Below are positions 54,409-62,520 of a DNA stretch of 64,000 nt, piece by piece. The notes under the pieces are model-generated. The model was given only the letters and a program-made list of their open reading frames with translations. It made no database searches and was not told the origin of the DNA. The translations under genes were made by a program, and so were the position numbers. The stretch comes from Paracoccaceae bacterium (GTDB taxonomy: Bacteria; Pseudomonadota; Alphaproteobacteria; Rhodobacterales; Rhodobacteraceae). Numbering within the stretch: position 1 is the first letter of the stretch; every line of letters begins with the position of its first letter. The stretch is taken from contig WOUW01000019.1 in the NCBI GenBank assembly GCA_009773055.1, positions 1 to 64,000 on the forward strand, read 5' to 3'.

Positions 54409-55878
54409 CACAGGCTTCCCACAAAGGCGAGGAGTGCGTCGCGGTCTTCGGCGGACATGGCTGCGACGGCATCGCGCTGGGCCTGGGCCTCGCCGCCATG
54501 CCAGAGCACGGCTTCGAGAAGGCTGCGGGCGCGGCCGTCGTGAAGGTATTCGGTGTGACCGGAAACCTGTTGGGTCAAGCCGATGCCCCAGAGAGGCGGG
54601 GTCTTCCATTCCGATCCGCTCGCGCGGCCTTCGGGACGGCTGTCGGCGAGGCCCGGCCCCAGATCGTGCAACAGAAGATCGGTATAGGGCCAGATCAGCT
54701 GGAAGCTTTGTTCGGGCTGGCCGTCGAGGCGGTTGGTGACGAACTTGGGCGTGTGGCAGGACTGGCAGCCGGTGGTGAAGAAGACCTCTTTGCCGCGCAG
54801 GACTTTGGGGTCGTCGAGGTCGCGGCGTTCGGGGACGCCGAGGTTGCGGGCGTAGAAGGTGACGAGGTCGAGCGAGGGGCCGTCAACTTCGAACCCGTCG
54901 CGGACTTCGGGTTCCTGGCCGTGCGGGGCGCCAATGCAGGTGGACTGTCCAGGGGTGCAGTCGCCCCAGGGGTCGCGGTGAAGCGGGGTGGAGAGGCCCA
55001 TGTCGCCAGCGAAGGCCCCGGCGGATTGTTCGCGGACCGTGGGAGCACCGGCCTTGAGGCCGAAGCGGCCGAGCATGGGGGTGCCGAACTCGGCGGAGGG
55101 GACGATCTGCGGGCGGCCGGAGATGCCGTCGCCGTTCAGGTCAACTTCGTCAGCGCGGGCGAGGATGTCAGCGGCGGGGATGGCTTCGAGGAGGCCGAGG
55201 CCGATCATCTGGGGCGCGACGCGGGGCGAGAGCATGAGGTCTTTGGCGGGGACACCGTAGGCGGGGTCGGCGAAGCTGTAGGTTGGCGCGCGGAGGTTGA
55301 CCACGGTGCCGTCCGAGAGGGTGACGGGGGTTTCCGTCCAGGTCACGTTCATCTGGCCTTCGGCGGCGTGGCCGGGGGCGGCAAGATCCTGGAGCTGGCC
55401 GCCGTAGGTTGGATCGGGGCTGGTGGCGATCCAACCGGCGATGCCGTCGGGGACGGGGCCGCCGGGGATGGAGAGGCGGAGGAACATCGAGACGCGGGAG
55501 GCGTCGGGGTCGGGCGGCGTGTGGCCGCGGCCGTCCTTCAGGTGGCAGTCCTGGCAGGCGCGGGCGTTGTAGAGCGGGCCGAGGCCGTCGGAGGCTTTGG
55601 TGGAGGCAGGGGCCGCGACCCAGGTCTTGCGGAACAGCGCATTGCCGAGCTTGAAGTCCATCTCGCGCTCGAAAGGCATGTTGGCGGAGCGCTGCGAGAA
55701 GGCGTCGGCGGTGCTGAGAACGCGGACAGTGGCGGCACCGGCGGGGTTGGCTTCGGAGGACAGCGGCGACCTTGGCGATGTCTTCGGGCGTGCGGGGGAT
55801 GACCGGAAGGTGGCGGTCGTCCAGCGTCTGGGCGGCAGCGGGAAAGACGGTGAGGATCAGAAAAAGGGCAAGGCGCAT
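54408..55878 (-). pseudogene. Di-haem DUF1111 oxidoreductase, frameshifted near its N-terminus
   Basis: The main frame (54408-55679 and upstream) encodes a di-haem thiol-oxidoreductase-like protein with two CxxCH sites: CQDCH in GLGPLYNARACQDCHLKDG and CQSCH later. The signal peptide and first 40 residues (MRLALFLILTVFPAAAQ, RTPEDIAKVAAV) are in another frame from 55878. The frames meet near 55757-55770, where the family sequence jumps to SSEANPAGAATV. Homologues have about 10-15 more residues here (recalled), suggesting a deletion. An internal start at MPFERE would lack a signal peptide, so haem attachment would fail. Confidence 0.8.
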
Positions 55879-56142
55879 GGGGCATTCCGTTGTGCCGAGA
55901 GTTACTTCATATATTCCGAGTATTTCAATCGGCAACTATCGGGCGCGGTGTCGCAGCGTGGGGGGCGACGCGGGAAAGCTGGGTTTCTCGGAGGTCGATC
56001 GGGACGACCCCTCTGGCGTCGCAGCGGTGGTGGGCGTTGATGTAAGACCGCGGGGCATCGTGTTGGGCGGCCAGGTCTGCTTTGAGCGGCTCGCGGGTGG
56101 TCTGGCCGACATGGGGACTTCTTTTCTGCCGTTGCTGTGGGA

Positions 56143-56377
56143 TCACAGCAGAGTGGGGGTTCCGTCAGCTGACCTGTCAGCGTGACAGAGAAGAAAGGTG
56201 GGCGGCCTGCGCATCGTTTCGAGGACCAGAGACAGGCAGCCGCTGCACCAAGCCCGATTGCCAAACTCGATAGACATTGCCGGGCGAAATCCGGTTCGTC
56301 TGGTCCAAGGCGCGCATCCAGTCCACCGCTGCACGGATGTCGTGGTCAGAGATGGACTGGCAATGGCAGATGATCAC
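56143..56377 (-). pseudogene. Bfd-like [2Fe-2S] ferredoxin, frameshifted
   Basis: The first frame begins MIICHCQSISDHDIRAAVDW (Cys4, Cys6 of the Bfd cluster) up to GNVYR. The second frame then supplies FGNRAWCSGCLSLVLETMR with the other CxxC. Together they make a normal Bfd (bacterioferritin-associated ferredoxin). One extra T in GTTTGG or loss of two bases near 56290 would explain the shift. The GTG start overlaps the imelysin stop as GTGA. As read, the cluster lacks two ligands. Confidence 0.75.
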
Positions 56378-57618
56378 TGAAAGACGGCCTCGGGGCTGTC
56401 GAGGCTGTCGGAGCCTTCGAAATCCACTTTCGAGAGGCCAAGCGCGGTGACGGCGCGGTCGATGGAGGCGGTCTGGGTCACCAGTGCGTTGACGGCAGCC
56501 ATGATGAGGGTCTCACCTTCGGCATTGCCTGGCGCAATCAGGGTGTCGAAGGTGCGGCCTGCGTCGCCCGCGTCCTTGACCGCCCGCAGCGCCGCGACTG
56601 ACGCTTCAAGTTCGGCCTTCAGTTGCGCATCGACGGCGGGGTCGGCGGCGGCGACGAGGTCGGCCAGCGCAGGGCCTGCAAGGGTCGAGCCGTCGGTGCG
56701 GGTGTAGGTCCCGAGGTAGACGTTGCGAATGCCGACGCCGTCATAGAAGTGACTGTTGTGTGTGTTGTCCGAGAAACAGTCGTGCTCTTCCTCGGGGTCG
56801 TTCAGCATCAGGCCAAGCTTGATCCGCTCGCCAGCAAGTTCGCCGTAGGACAGGCTGCCCATGCCGGTCAGCATCGCCAGCACCCCGGCTTGCGGGTCAG
56901 CGGTGACAGCGGTGCGGGCGGGGCCGTCTGCGTCCCAGTTGTCAACCATTTCGGCCAAGTCCGCGACGAGGAGGTCGGTCGCAGATTGCAGATAGGCGGC
57001 CCGGCGGTCGCAGTTGCCGTTGGTGCAGGCGTCACCCGTGGCGAAGTCGGTGAAGGGCCGGTTGCCTGCGCCTGGGTTCGTGCCGTTCAGGTCCTGGCCC
57101 CAGAGCAGGAATTCGATGGCATGGTAGCCCGAGGCCACGTTTGCTTCGATCCCGTCTGCTTCATGGAGCGTGCCGGAAATCAGGTCAGGGGTGATGGTGG
57201 AGGCGTCGATTTGAGTCCCCGACAGGGTGAACGTCGGCGTCGCAATGATGTTCAGTGTCGCGAGCGCGTTTTCTTCGTTGCCGTAGTCGGCGCTGATGTA
57301 GTCGATCAGGCCTTCGTCCAGAGGCCAAGAGTTTACCCGACCCTCCCAATCGTCAACGATGGGGTTGCCGAAGCGGAAAGCCTCGGTCTGCTGATAGGGG
57401 ACGCGGGCGGCTTTCCATGCGTCGCGAGCGGTTTGAAGGGCAGCGTCCGAGGGGGTGGCAATCAGCGCGGCGACGGCCTGTTGCAGGGTTTGCGCAGTGG
57501 TCAGGCTGTCCTGGTAGCCGGCAAGGGCGAGGTCAGCGTAGTGCTGTGTCACCTCGTCAGGCGTGGCCGCAAAGGCAGGAGTCGCAAGTGTGAAAAGGAG
57601 GGTAGGCAACAGGCGCAT
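56374..57618 (-). CDS. Imelysin family protein (peptidase M75), first gene of the iron-type operon
   Basis: A 414-residue periplasmic protein with a signal peptide (ending TPAFAA). The M75 motif GxHxxE is intact as GYHAIEFLLWGQD near residue 165. The N-terminal helical repeat has ARDAWKAARVPYQQTEAFRFGNP and the C-terminal part CFSDNTHNSHFYDGVGIRN. Imelysins of this operon type are iron-regulated. The AT-rich 120 bases before it, up to pyrF, probably hold the promoter; no clear Fur or Irr box was recognised. Confidence 0.92.
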   Translation of the reverse strand: MRLLPTLLFTLATPAFAATPDEVTQHYADLALAGYQDSLTTAQTLQQAVAALIATPSDAALQTARDAWKAARVPYQQTEAFRFGNPIVDDWEGRVNSWPLDEGLIDYISADYGNEENALATLNIIATPTFTLSGTQIDASTITPDLISGTLHEADGIEANVASGYHAIEFLLWGQDLNGTNPGAGNRPFTDFATGDACTNGNCDRRAAYLQSATDLLVADLAEMVDNWDADGPARTAVTADPQAGVLAMLTGMGSLSYGELAGERIKLGLMLNDPEEEHDCFSDNTHNSHFYDGVGIRNVYLGTYTRTDGSTLAGPALADLVAAADPAVDAQLKAELEASVAALRAVKDAGDAGRTFDTLIAPGNAEGETLIMAAVNALVTQTASIDRAVTALGLSKVDFEGSDSLDSPEAVFQ

Positions 57619-57738
57619 TGGAAAACTTTCGGCAAGGGAGTTGCCGAATGTCTGACTAAAACGATTGATTTTGTAAACCTGATTCTTTTCGTGGGTTATA
57701 AGCGCTTCACGGTGCCGAGGCTTTCTTGCCGGGAAAAC

Positions 57739-58443
57739 CTAGATTTGCCGGAGTGGCAGTTCGGCTGCAACCTCACGCGCCGTGGCGGCGGGGTCCTTGG
57801 CCTGCCAGATCGGGCGACCGACGACGATGTGGTCGGCCCCGTCGGAAATGGCCTGATGGGGTGTCGCGACACGCTTCTGATCGCCCGTGGCCGCGCCCGT
57901 GGGGCGAACGCCGGGGGTGACGATCAGCTTGCCCTTCGCCTGAGGCAGGGTGCGGATCAAAGCGGCCTCTTGCGGCGAGGCAATGACGCCGTCCGCCCCG
58001 GCGTCCAGGGCGCGGGCGGCGCGTTCCAGGGTGATGTCGTGGATGTCGCCGGGTTTGATCAGGTTTGCGTCGAGGTCGGCGCGATCAAGCGAGGTGAGGA
58101 TAGTGACGGCGAGGATCTTGAGGCCGGTCCCGCCCTTGCCGGTCGCGGCAGCGGTGACCACTTGCGGGTCGCCGTGGACGGTGAGGAAGTCGAGGTCGTA
58201 TTGCGCCAGTCCCCGCACGGCGGCCTCGATGGTCGCGCCGATGTCGAAAAGCTTCATGTCGAGGAAGATGCGCTTGCCTTGTTCGTGTTTCAGTTCATTG
58301 GCCAGCGCGAGGCCGCCGCCGGTCAACATCCCGAGGCCGATCTTGTAAAAGCTCGCGGCGTCGCCGATCCGGGCGACCAGGTCGAGGCCCTGCACCACGT
58401 TCGGCACGTCCAGCGCCACGATAAGGCGGTCGTCTGCGGGCAT
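57739..58443 (-). CDS. pyrF: Orotidine 5'-phosphate decarboxylase
   Basis: A 234-residue TIM-barrel enzyme making UMP. The N-terminus DRLIVALDVP, catalytic FLDMKLFDI (Lys-Asp pair), KILAVTILTS and phosphate-binding VTPGVRP...VGRPI are all present. Start set at MPADDRLIVALD. It is divergent from the ROK kinase across 79 bases and separated from the imelysin operon by an AT-rich gap. Confidence 0.96.
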   Translation of the reverse strand: MPADDRLIVALDVPNVVQGLDLVARIGDAASFYKIGLGMLTGGGLALANELKHEQGKRIFLDMKLFDIGATIEAAVRGLAQYDLDFLTVHGDPQVVTAAATGKGGTGLKILAVTILTSLDRADLDANLIKPGDIHDITLERAARALDAGADGVIASPQEAALIRTLPQAKGKLIVTPGVRPTGAATGDQKRVATPHQAISDGADHIVVGRPIWQAKDPAATAREVAAELPLRQI

Positions 58444-58522
58444 GGGGCCTCCATCTGAATGTCGGGGCGGTTTGACGGGGCGGGGAAGGGCTGTCAAGAC
58501 TGGCGAAAAAACGGGGTGAGGG

Positions 58523-59392
58523 ATGATCCTGGCATTCGACATCGGAGGAAGCCGGATCAGGGCGGCGGTCTGGGACGGAACATTGCGGCCGCTGGGCGAA
58601 GTGGCGACTCCGGCAGGTGACAAAGCGGCGTTCGTGGCGGCGGTCGCGGGGTTTGTGACCGGGCAGGAGCGCGGCATCGCGATTTCGATTGCCGGGGTGG
58701 TCGATCCGGCGACGGGCGTGGGCAAGGTGGCGAATATCCCGGCGATCGACGGGCTGGCGCTGGGGCCGGAGGTGCAGGCGGCGACGGGGCTGCCGGTCCG
58801 GGTCCTGAACGACGCGGATTGCTTTGCGCTGGCCGAAGCGCGCGCGGGGGCAGGGCGCGGGCATGGGACCGTGCTGGGTGTGATCCTTGGCTCGGGCGTC
58901 GGCGGCGGGCTGGTGATCGGCGGGCGTCTGGTCAAAGGGGCGGGCGGCTATGCCGGGGAATGGGGGCACGGGCCGGTGATCCGGGGCGAGTTCGCCTTTG
59001 CCTGCGGCTGCGGGCAGGTCGGCTGCGTGGACACCGTGGGCGGTGCGCGTGGGTTGGAGCGGCTGCACCGCAAGCGCACGGCCGAGCTTCTGGGTGCCGA
59101 GGCGATCATCGCGGGCTGGATGGCGGGAGAGGCAGAGGCTGGCGAGACGATGGCCTTGTGGCGCGAACTGGTGGCGGGGCCTTTGGCAATGGTGGTGAAC
59201 GTCGTTGGCGCGGATGTGGTGCCGGTCGGGGGCGGGTTGTCACGGGCATTGGGCCTGGTCGGCTATCTGGACGAGGCGGTGCGGGTGCGGCTCTTGCGCA
59301 AAACCTCGGGACCGCTGCTGGTGCCAGCGGCGTGCGGGGCGGACGCCGGGCTTCTGGGTGCGGCGATGGCGGGGGTCGCCGAATGGGGGTAA
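58523..59392 (+). CDS. ROK-family sugar kinase
   Basis: A 289-residue kinase. The ATP phosphate motif is AFDIGGSRIRAAV (residues 4-16). The ROK signature surrounds NDADCFALAEA and GSGVGGGLVIGG. The zinc site is GHGP...CGCGQVGCVDT, with Asp in place of the usual Glu. ROK kinases phosphorylate glucose, N-acetylglucosamine or N-acetylmannosamine. It overlaps cutC by 10 bases. Exact sugar unknown. Confidence 0.87.
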   Translation: MILAFDIGGSRIRAAVWDGTLRPLGEVATPAGDKAAFVAAVAGFVTGQERGIAISIAGVVDPATGVGKVANIPAIDGLALGPEVQAATGLPVRVLNDADCFALAEARAGAGRGHGTVLGVILGSGVGGGLVIGGRLVKGAGGYAGEWGHGPVIRGEFAFACGCGQVGCVDTVGGARGLERLHRKRTAELLGAEAIIAGWMAGEAEAGETMALWRELVAGPLAMVVNVVGADVVPVGGGLSRALGLVGYLDEAVRVRLLRKTSGPLLVPAACGADAGLLGAAMAGVAEWG

Positions 59393-60093
59393 AGCTGGAG
59401 GTCTGCGTCGATACCGCCGAAGGGCTGGCCGAGGCGGTCGTGGGCGGGGCGGACCGTATCGAGGTTTGCGCGGCGCTTGCGCTGGGCGGGCTGACACCTT
59501 CAGCCGGGCTGATGGCGCTGGCGGCGCGGTGCGGGGTCCCGGTGGTGGCGATGATCCGGCCACGGGCCGGGGGGTTCGTCTGGTCGGACGCCGAAATCGC
59601 GATGATGGAAGCCGAGATCGCCGCGGCGCGCGCGGCGGGGTTGGCGGGGGTGGTGCTGGGGGCTTTGTTGCCTGACGGGAGGCTGGACGAGGCGGTGCTG
59701 CGACGGCTGATCGCGGCTGCGAATGGGTTGGAGTTAGTCCTGCACCGCTGCATCGATCTGGTGCCGGATATGGCGGAAGGGTTGGAAGTGGGGGTGACGC
59801 TGGCTTTCCATCGCATCCTGACATCGGGCGGTGAAGCGACGGCTGAGGCGGGCGCGGCACGGATCGCAGCGATGGTTGCTCGGTCTGCCGGGCGCATCAC
59901 GATCATGCCGGGGTCGGGCGTGACCCCGGACAACGCCGGGATGCTGAAGGGGCTTGGCATTGCCGAGATTCACGCGTCATGTTCGGCGTCGACCCCGATG
60001 ACGGGCCGGGTGGTCGAGATGGGCTTTGCGCCCCCGGTCTGGCGTCAGACCTCGGCAGATCGGGTGCGGGCCGTGCGGCGGGCGCTGGAGTAG
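59383..60093 (+). CDS. cutC: CutC-family protein
   Basis: A 236-residue TIM-barrel with the CutC pattern: LEVCVDTAEGLAEAVVGGADRIEVCAALALGGLTPS, MIRPRAGGFVW, TSGG and IMPGSGVTPDN. CutC was linked to copper homeostasis in E. coli, but the biochemical role is unsettled. It starts 10 bases before the ROK kinase stop, suggesting coupling, and is nine bases before the next gene. Confidence 0.92.
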   Translation: MGVKLEVCVDTAEGLAEAVVGGADRIEVCAALALGGLTPSAGLMALAARCGVPVVAMIRPRAGGFVWSDAEIAMMEAEIAAARAAGLAGVVLGALLPDGRLDEAVLRRLIAAANGLELVLHRCIDLVPDMAEGLEVGVTLAFHRILTSGGEATAEAGAARIAAMVARSAGRITIMPGSGVTPDNAGMLKGLGIAEIHASCSASTPMTGRVVEMGFAPPVWRQTSADRVRAVRRALE

Positions 60094-60102
60094 GAGTGCG
60101 AC

Positions 60103-60876
60103 ATGGACATCACCCTTAGCTTTGAGCGCCCGGAGGATGGGCCGGAGTCCGGGCCGCTTGTGGTGGGCTGGTTCCTGGCGCAGGACAAAGGCGCGGTGAT
60201 GTACGACCCGCCGGAGCGGGTGGTGATCCGCCCGCCGAACAAGGCGCATGCGAAATCGGCCGGCCGGTGCCCGGCGGTGATCCAGCTGGAAAGCCGGTAT
60301 TTCATGGTGAAATGCCCGTTCGACCTGCACATCGGGTTTCAGCGCGACGAAAAGGGCAAGGCGGTTCTGGTGAACAAGGCCGGGGCGGCCAGTCCCATCC
60401 GGTCGTCGAAACTGAACGAGGTGCTGACGCTGGTCAGCGAGGCGGAATGGCGATTTCCCGACCGGCCCACGGTGCAGCTGCATCTGCCCTACTATTTTAT
60501 CGCTGACGAGATGGTCTATCTGTCGCAGCTGTCGGCCTTCGCGCATTATCGGCCTGACCCGCTGCCCGGCACGATCTTCGGCGGGCGGTTCCCGATCTCG
60601 ATCTGGCCGCGCCCGTTGATGTGGGCCTTCGAGTGGCACGAGCCGCAGAAGGACCTGATCCTGCGCCGGGGCGAGCCCTTGTTCTATGTGCAATTCGAGG
60701 GGATGGACCCAGCGCGGTCGGTGCAGCTGGTGGAAGCCGAGCGGACGCCTGAAGTGCAGGCCTATCTGGAAAAGATCTCGGGCGTGGTGAACTACGTCAA
60801 CCAGACCTTTGGGTTGTTCAAGGCGGCAGAAGCACTGCGGCCAAAGAAGCTGCTGGTCGCGAAATCCCGGGAGTAG
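60103..60876 (+). CDS. Conserved hypothetical protein
   Basis: A 257-residue cytoplasmic protein with no signal peptide, membrane segment or recognised motif. It is rich in aromatic and proline residues (PDRPTVQLHLPYYFIADEMVYLSQ, FGGRFPISIWPRPLMWAFEWHEP). It resembles uncharacterised Rhodobacteraceae proteins. It follows cutC by nine bases and probably shares its transcript; a hairpin plus dispersed repeat ends the unit. Confidence 0.75.
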   Translation: MDITLSFERPEDGPESGPLVVGWFLAQDKGAVMYDPPERVVIRPPNKAHAKSAGRCPAVIQLESRYFMVKCPFDLHIGFQRDEKGKAVLVNKAGAASPIRSSKLNEVLTLVSEAEWRFPDRPTVQLHLPYYFIADEMVYLSQLSAFAHYRPDPLPGTIFGGRFPISIWPRPLMWAFEWHEPQKDLILRRGEPLFYVQFEGMDPARSVQLVEAERTPEVQAYLEKISGVVNYVNQTFGLFKAAEALRPKKLLVAKSRE

Positions 60877-60892
60877 CTTTGCGTGGCTGGAC

Positions 60893-60946
60893 CCGGGGGT
60901 TTCACACCCCCGGACCCCCGTGGAGTATTTGGGAAATGAGCAAGCG
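60893..60946 (+). repeat. Dispersed GAGTATTTGGGAAATGAG element, copy B, with hairpin
   Basis: An 8-bp hairpin CCGGGGGT / ACCCCCGG with a TTCAC loop (60893-60913) is followed by 30 bases (60917-60946) identical to 24011-24040. It lies between the hypothetical gene and the TolB-like gene, with the core 31 bases before the latter's start. The hairpin may end the cutC transcript. Confidence 0.8.
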
Positions 60947-60976
60947 AAAGTTTGAATTGAATTGAAAGGGTTGGCG

Positions 60977-61801
60977 GTGCGCAGCATCATCGAGACCTAT
61001 GAGGTGACCACGGGTCAGGTAACCGAGGTGCTTGCCGTCGAGGGCCGGATCGAGGCGCCGAACTGGGCGCCGTCCGGGGACTGGCTGCTGGTGAACGGGG
61101 AGGGGCTGCTTTACCGGGTGCCACTGGACAAGCCTGCGCTGGTGCCGGTGCCATCCGGTGCAGCCGTGCGCTGCAACAACGACCACGGGATCAGCCCGGA
61201 TGGGTCGACGATCATCCTGTCATCGCATCACGAGGGGTCAGGATCGCAGGTCTATGTGATGCCGGTGACGGGGGGCGAGCCGGCGAAGGTCTCGCCGGAC
61301 GCCCCAAGCTGGTGGCATGGGGTCTCGCCCGACGGGCGGATGCTGACTTATGTGGCTGCGCGGGGCGGTGCCCGTGTGGTCGACGTCTATACACTGGTGC
61401 CGGGGCAGGCGGAAAAGCGTCTGACCAACGGCGAGGGGCATTGTGACGGGCCGGATTTCAGCCCGGATGGCAGCCGGATCTATTACAATTGCGACCGCAC
61501 CGGGCATGCGCAGATCTGGGTGATGGCGGCGGATGGATCGGAGCAGCGACAGCTGTTCGAGGACGGGTTCGTCAACTGGTTCCCGCATCCGTCGCCCGAC
61601 GGGCGGCAGCTTTTGTATCTGGCCTATCCGGCGGGCACGACCGGGCACCCGGCGGATCTGGAAGTGGCGCTGGTGCTGTGCGACCCCGAGGGCGGCAATC
61701 GCCGCCGGGTGCGAGAGTTCACCGGGGGCCAGGGGTCGATCAACGTGCCGTGCTGGGCCCCTGACAGCAGCGCCTTTGCCTATGTCCGCTATGAGCCCTA
61801 A
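60977..61801 (+). CDS. TolB-like beta-propeller protein
   Basis: A 274-residue protein made of repeated WD40-like/PD40 blades (SPDGSTIILSSHHEGSGSQVYVM, SPDGSRIYYNCDRTGHAQIWVM, SPDGRQLLYLAYP). No signal peptide, unlike periplasmic TolB, so it may be cytoplasmic. The start is uncertain: GTG at 60977 is six bases after AAAGGG; TTG at 60962 is an alternative. It converges on the next gene with a CTAA overlap. Confidence 0.85.
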   Translation: MRSIIETYEVTTGQVTEVLAVEGRIEAPNWAPSGDWLLVNGEGLLYRVPLDKPALVPVPSGAAVRCNNDHGISPDGSTIILSSHHEGSGSQVYVMPVTGGEPAKVSPDAPSWWHGVSPDGRMLTYVAARGGARVVDVYTLVPGQAEKRLTNGEGHCDGPDFSPDGSRIYYNCDRTGHAQIWVMAADGSEQRQLFEDGFVNWFPHPSPDGRQLLYLAYPAGTTGHPADLEVALVLCDPEGGNRRRVREFTGGQGSINVPCWAPDSSAFAYVRYEP

Positions 61802-62235
61802 GCGGGCCGCAACCCGCTGAGACCCTTCGGTGCTTTCGGCTTTGGCGTTTCGGGCAGTGGCAGGCCGACGGCGGCCAGCACGGGCTGCAGATGGCGCGGG
61901 TCGCCCCAGACTGAAATGTAGACTTCCGGCGGGTAGCCGTTCGCCAGATGCTCGGGCGTGAGGTCGATGATCCGGACGCGAAGGTCGTCGCCGTGGGCCA
62001 GCGAGGGGGAGATGATTTCCTCGGCCACCGGACCAAGATGACCGACAAGCCCGTCGCGATGGTGCGGGATCAGACCAAGGATCGGCTTCTTCAGCCGGGC
62101 AAAGACACCGATCCGTCCGTCGGACAATCGGTCAAGCCAGGCCTGATCCCCGATGGCAAGGCCAGTCCGGGCGACGTGGATCGTCAGGCCCTCGACCGGG
62201 GCCTTGTGGATCAGGGGGAGTTTGGCGTCGCTCAT
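61798..62235 (-). CDS. Conserved hypothetical protein
   Basis: A 145-residue protein, cytoplasmic and without known motifs. A central segment (RIGVFARLKKPILGLIPHHRDGLVGHLGPVAEEI) and ISVWGDPRHL look structured; the tail is proline/lysine-rich. The ATG at 62235 is preferred, although the frame runs further upstream without family features. It is convergent with the TolB-like gene, sharing four bases, and divergent from clpB. Confidence 0.72.
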   Translation of the reverse strand: MSDAKLPLIHKAPVEGLTIHVARTGLAIGDQAWLDRLSDGRIGVFARLKKPILGLIPHHRDGLVGHLGPVAEEIISPSLAHGDDLRVRIIDLTPEHLANGYPPEVYISVWGDPRHLQPVLAAVGLPLPETPKPKAPKGLSGLRPA

Positions 62236-62415
62236 GGGTCGACCTTTCCGGTTTCCGAAGCGCCGAGGATGAGGAGGCGCGGGGGCAGGATGCAAGGCAA
62301 GGTTGCAAGGCGCGGTCAGAGACAGCCCGATCCCGCCGATGGAGGGAGTTGGGATCGGCAAGGAAAGGCCGAAAACGCGGCTTTTCGCCCCGTGTGGTTT
62401 TTGGGCCAGCGGGGA

Positions 62416-62443
62416 TTGCAAAGTTTTCCGACCGCGCCCAGAT
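62416..62443 (+). promoter_or_regulatory. Possible heat-shock (RpoH) promoter of clpB
   Basis: TTGCAA at 62416-62421 and CCCAGAT at 62437-62443, 15 bases apart, loosely fit the sigma32 pattern (TTGAAA and CCCCATNT). It lies 78 bases before the clpB start. The match is weak. Confidence 0.3.
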
Positions 62444-62520
62444 CAAGGACAAGGCCTTCACGGGGTGTGCTGGATGACCGGGCACCGTAAGCGGGGCGCT
62501 TCACGAGAGGAGAATGACCG

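Noticed and set aside
54498-55802. 434-codon glycine-rich plus-strand open frame
   Set aside because: Antisense to the di-haem DUF1111 gene; composition is an artefact of GC3 bias.
55879-56142. Possible gene or Fur/Irr site between the Bfd-like and DUF1111 genes
   Set aside because: Open frames there lack family features and no recognisable iron-box symmetry was found; probably a leader region.
56623-58458. 611-codon plus-strand open frame
   Set aside because: Antisense to imelysin and pyrF and spans their promoter gap; no family features.
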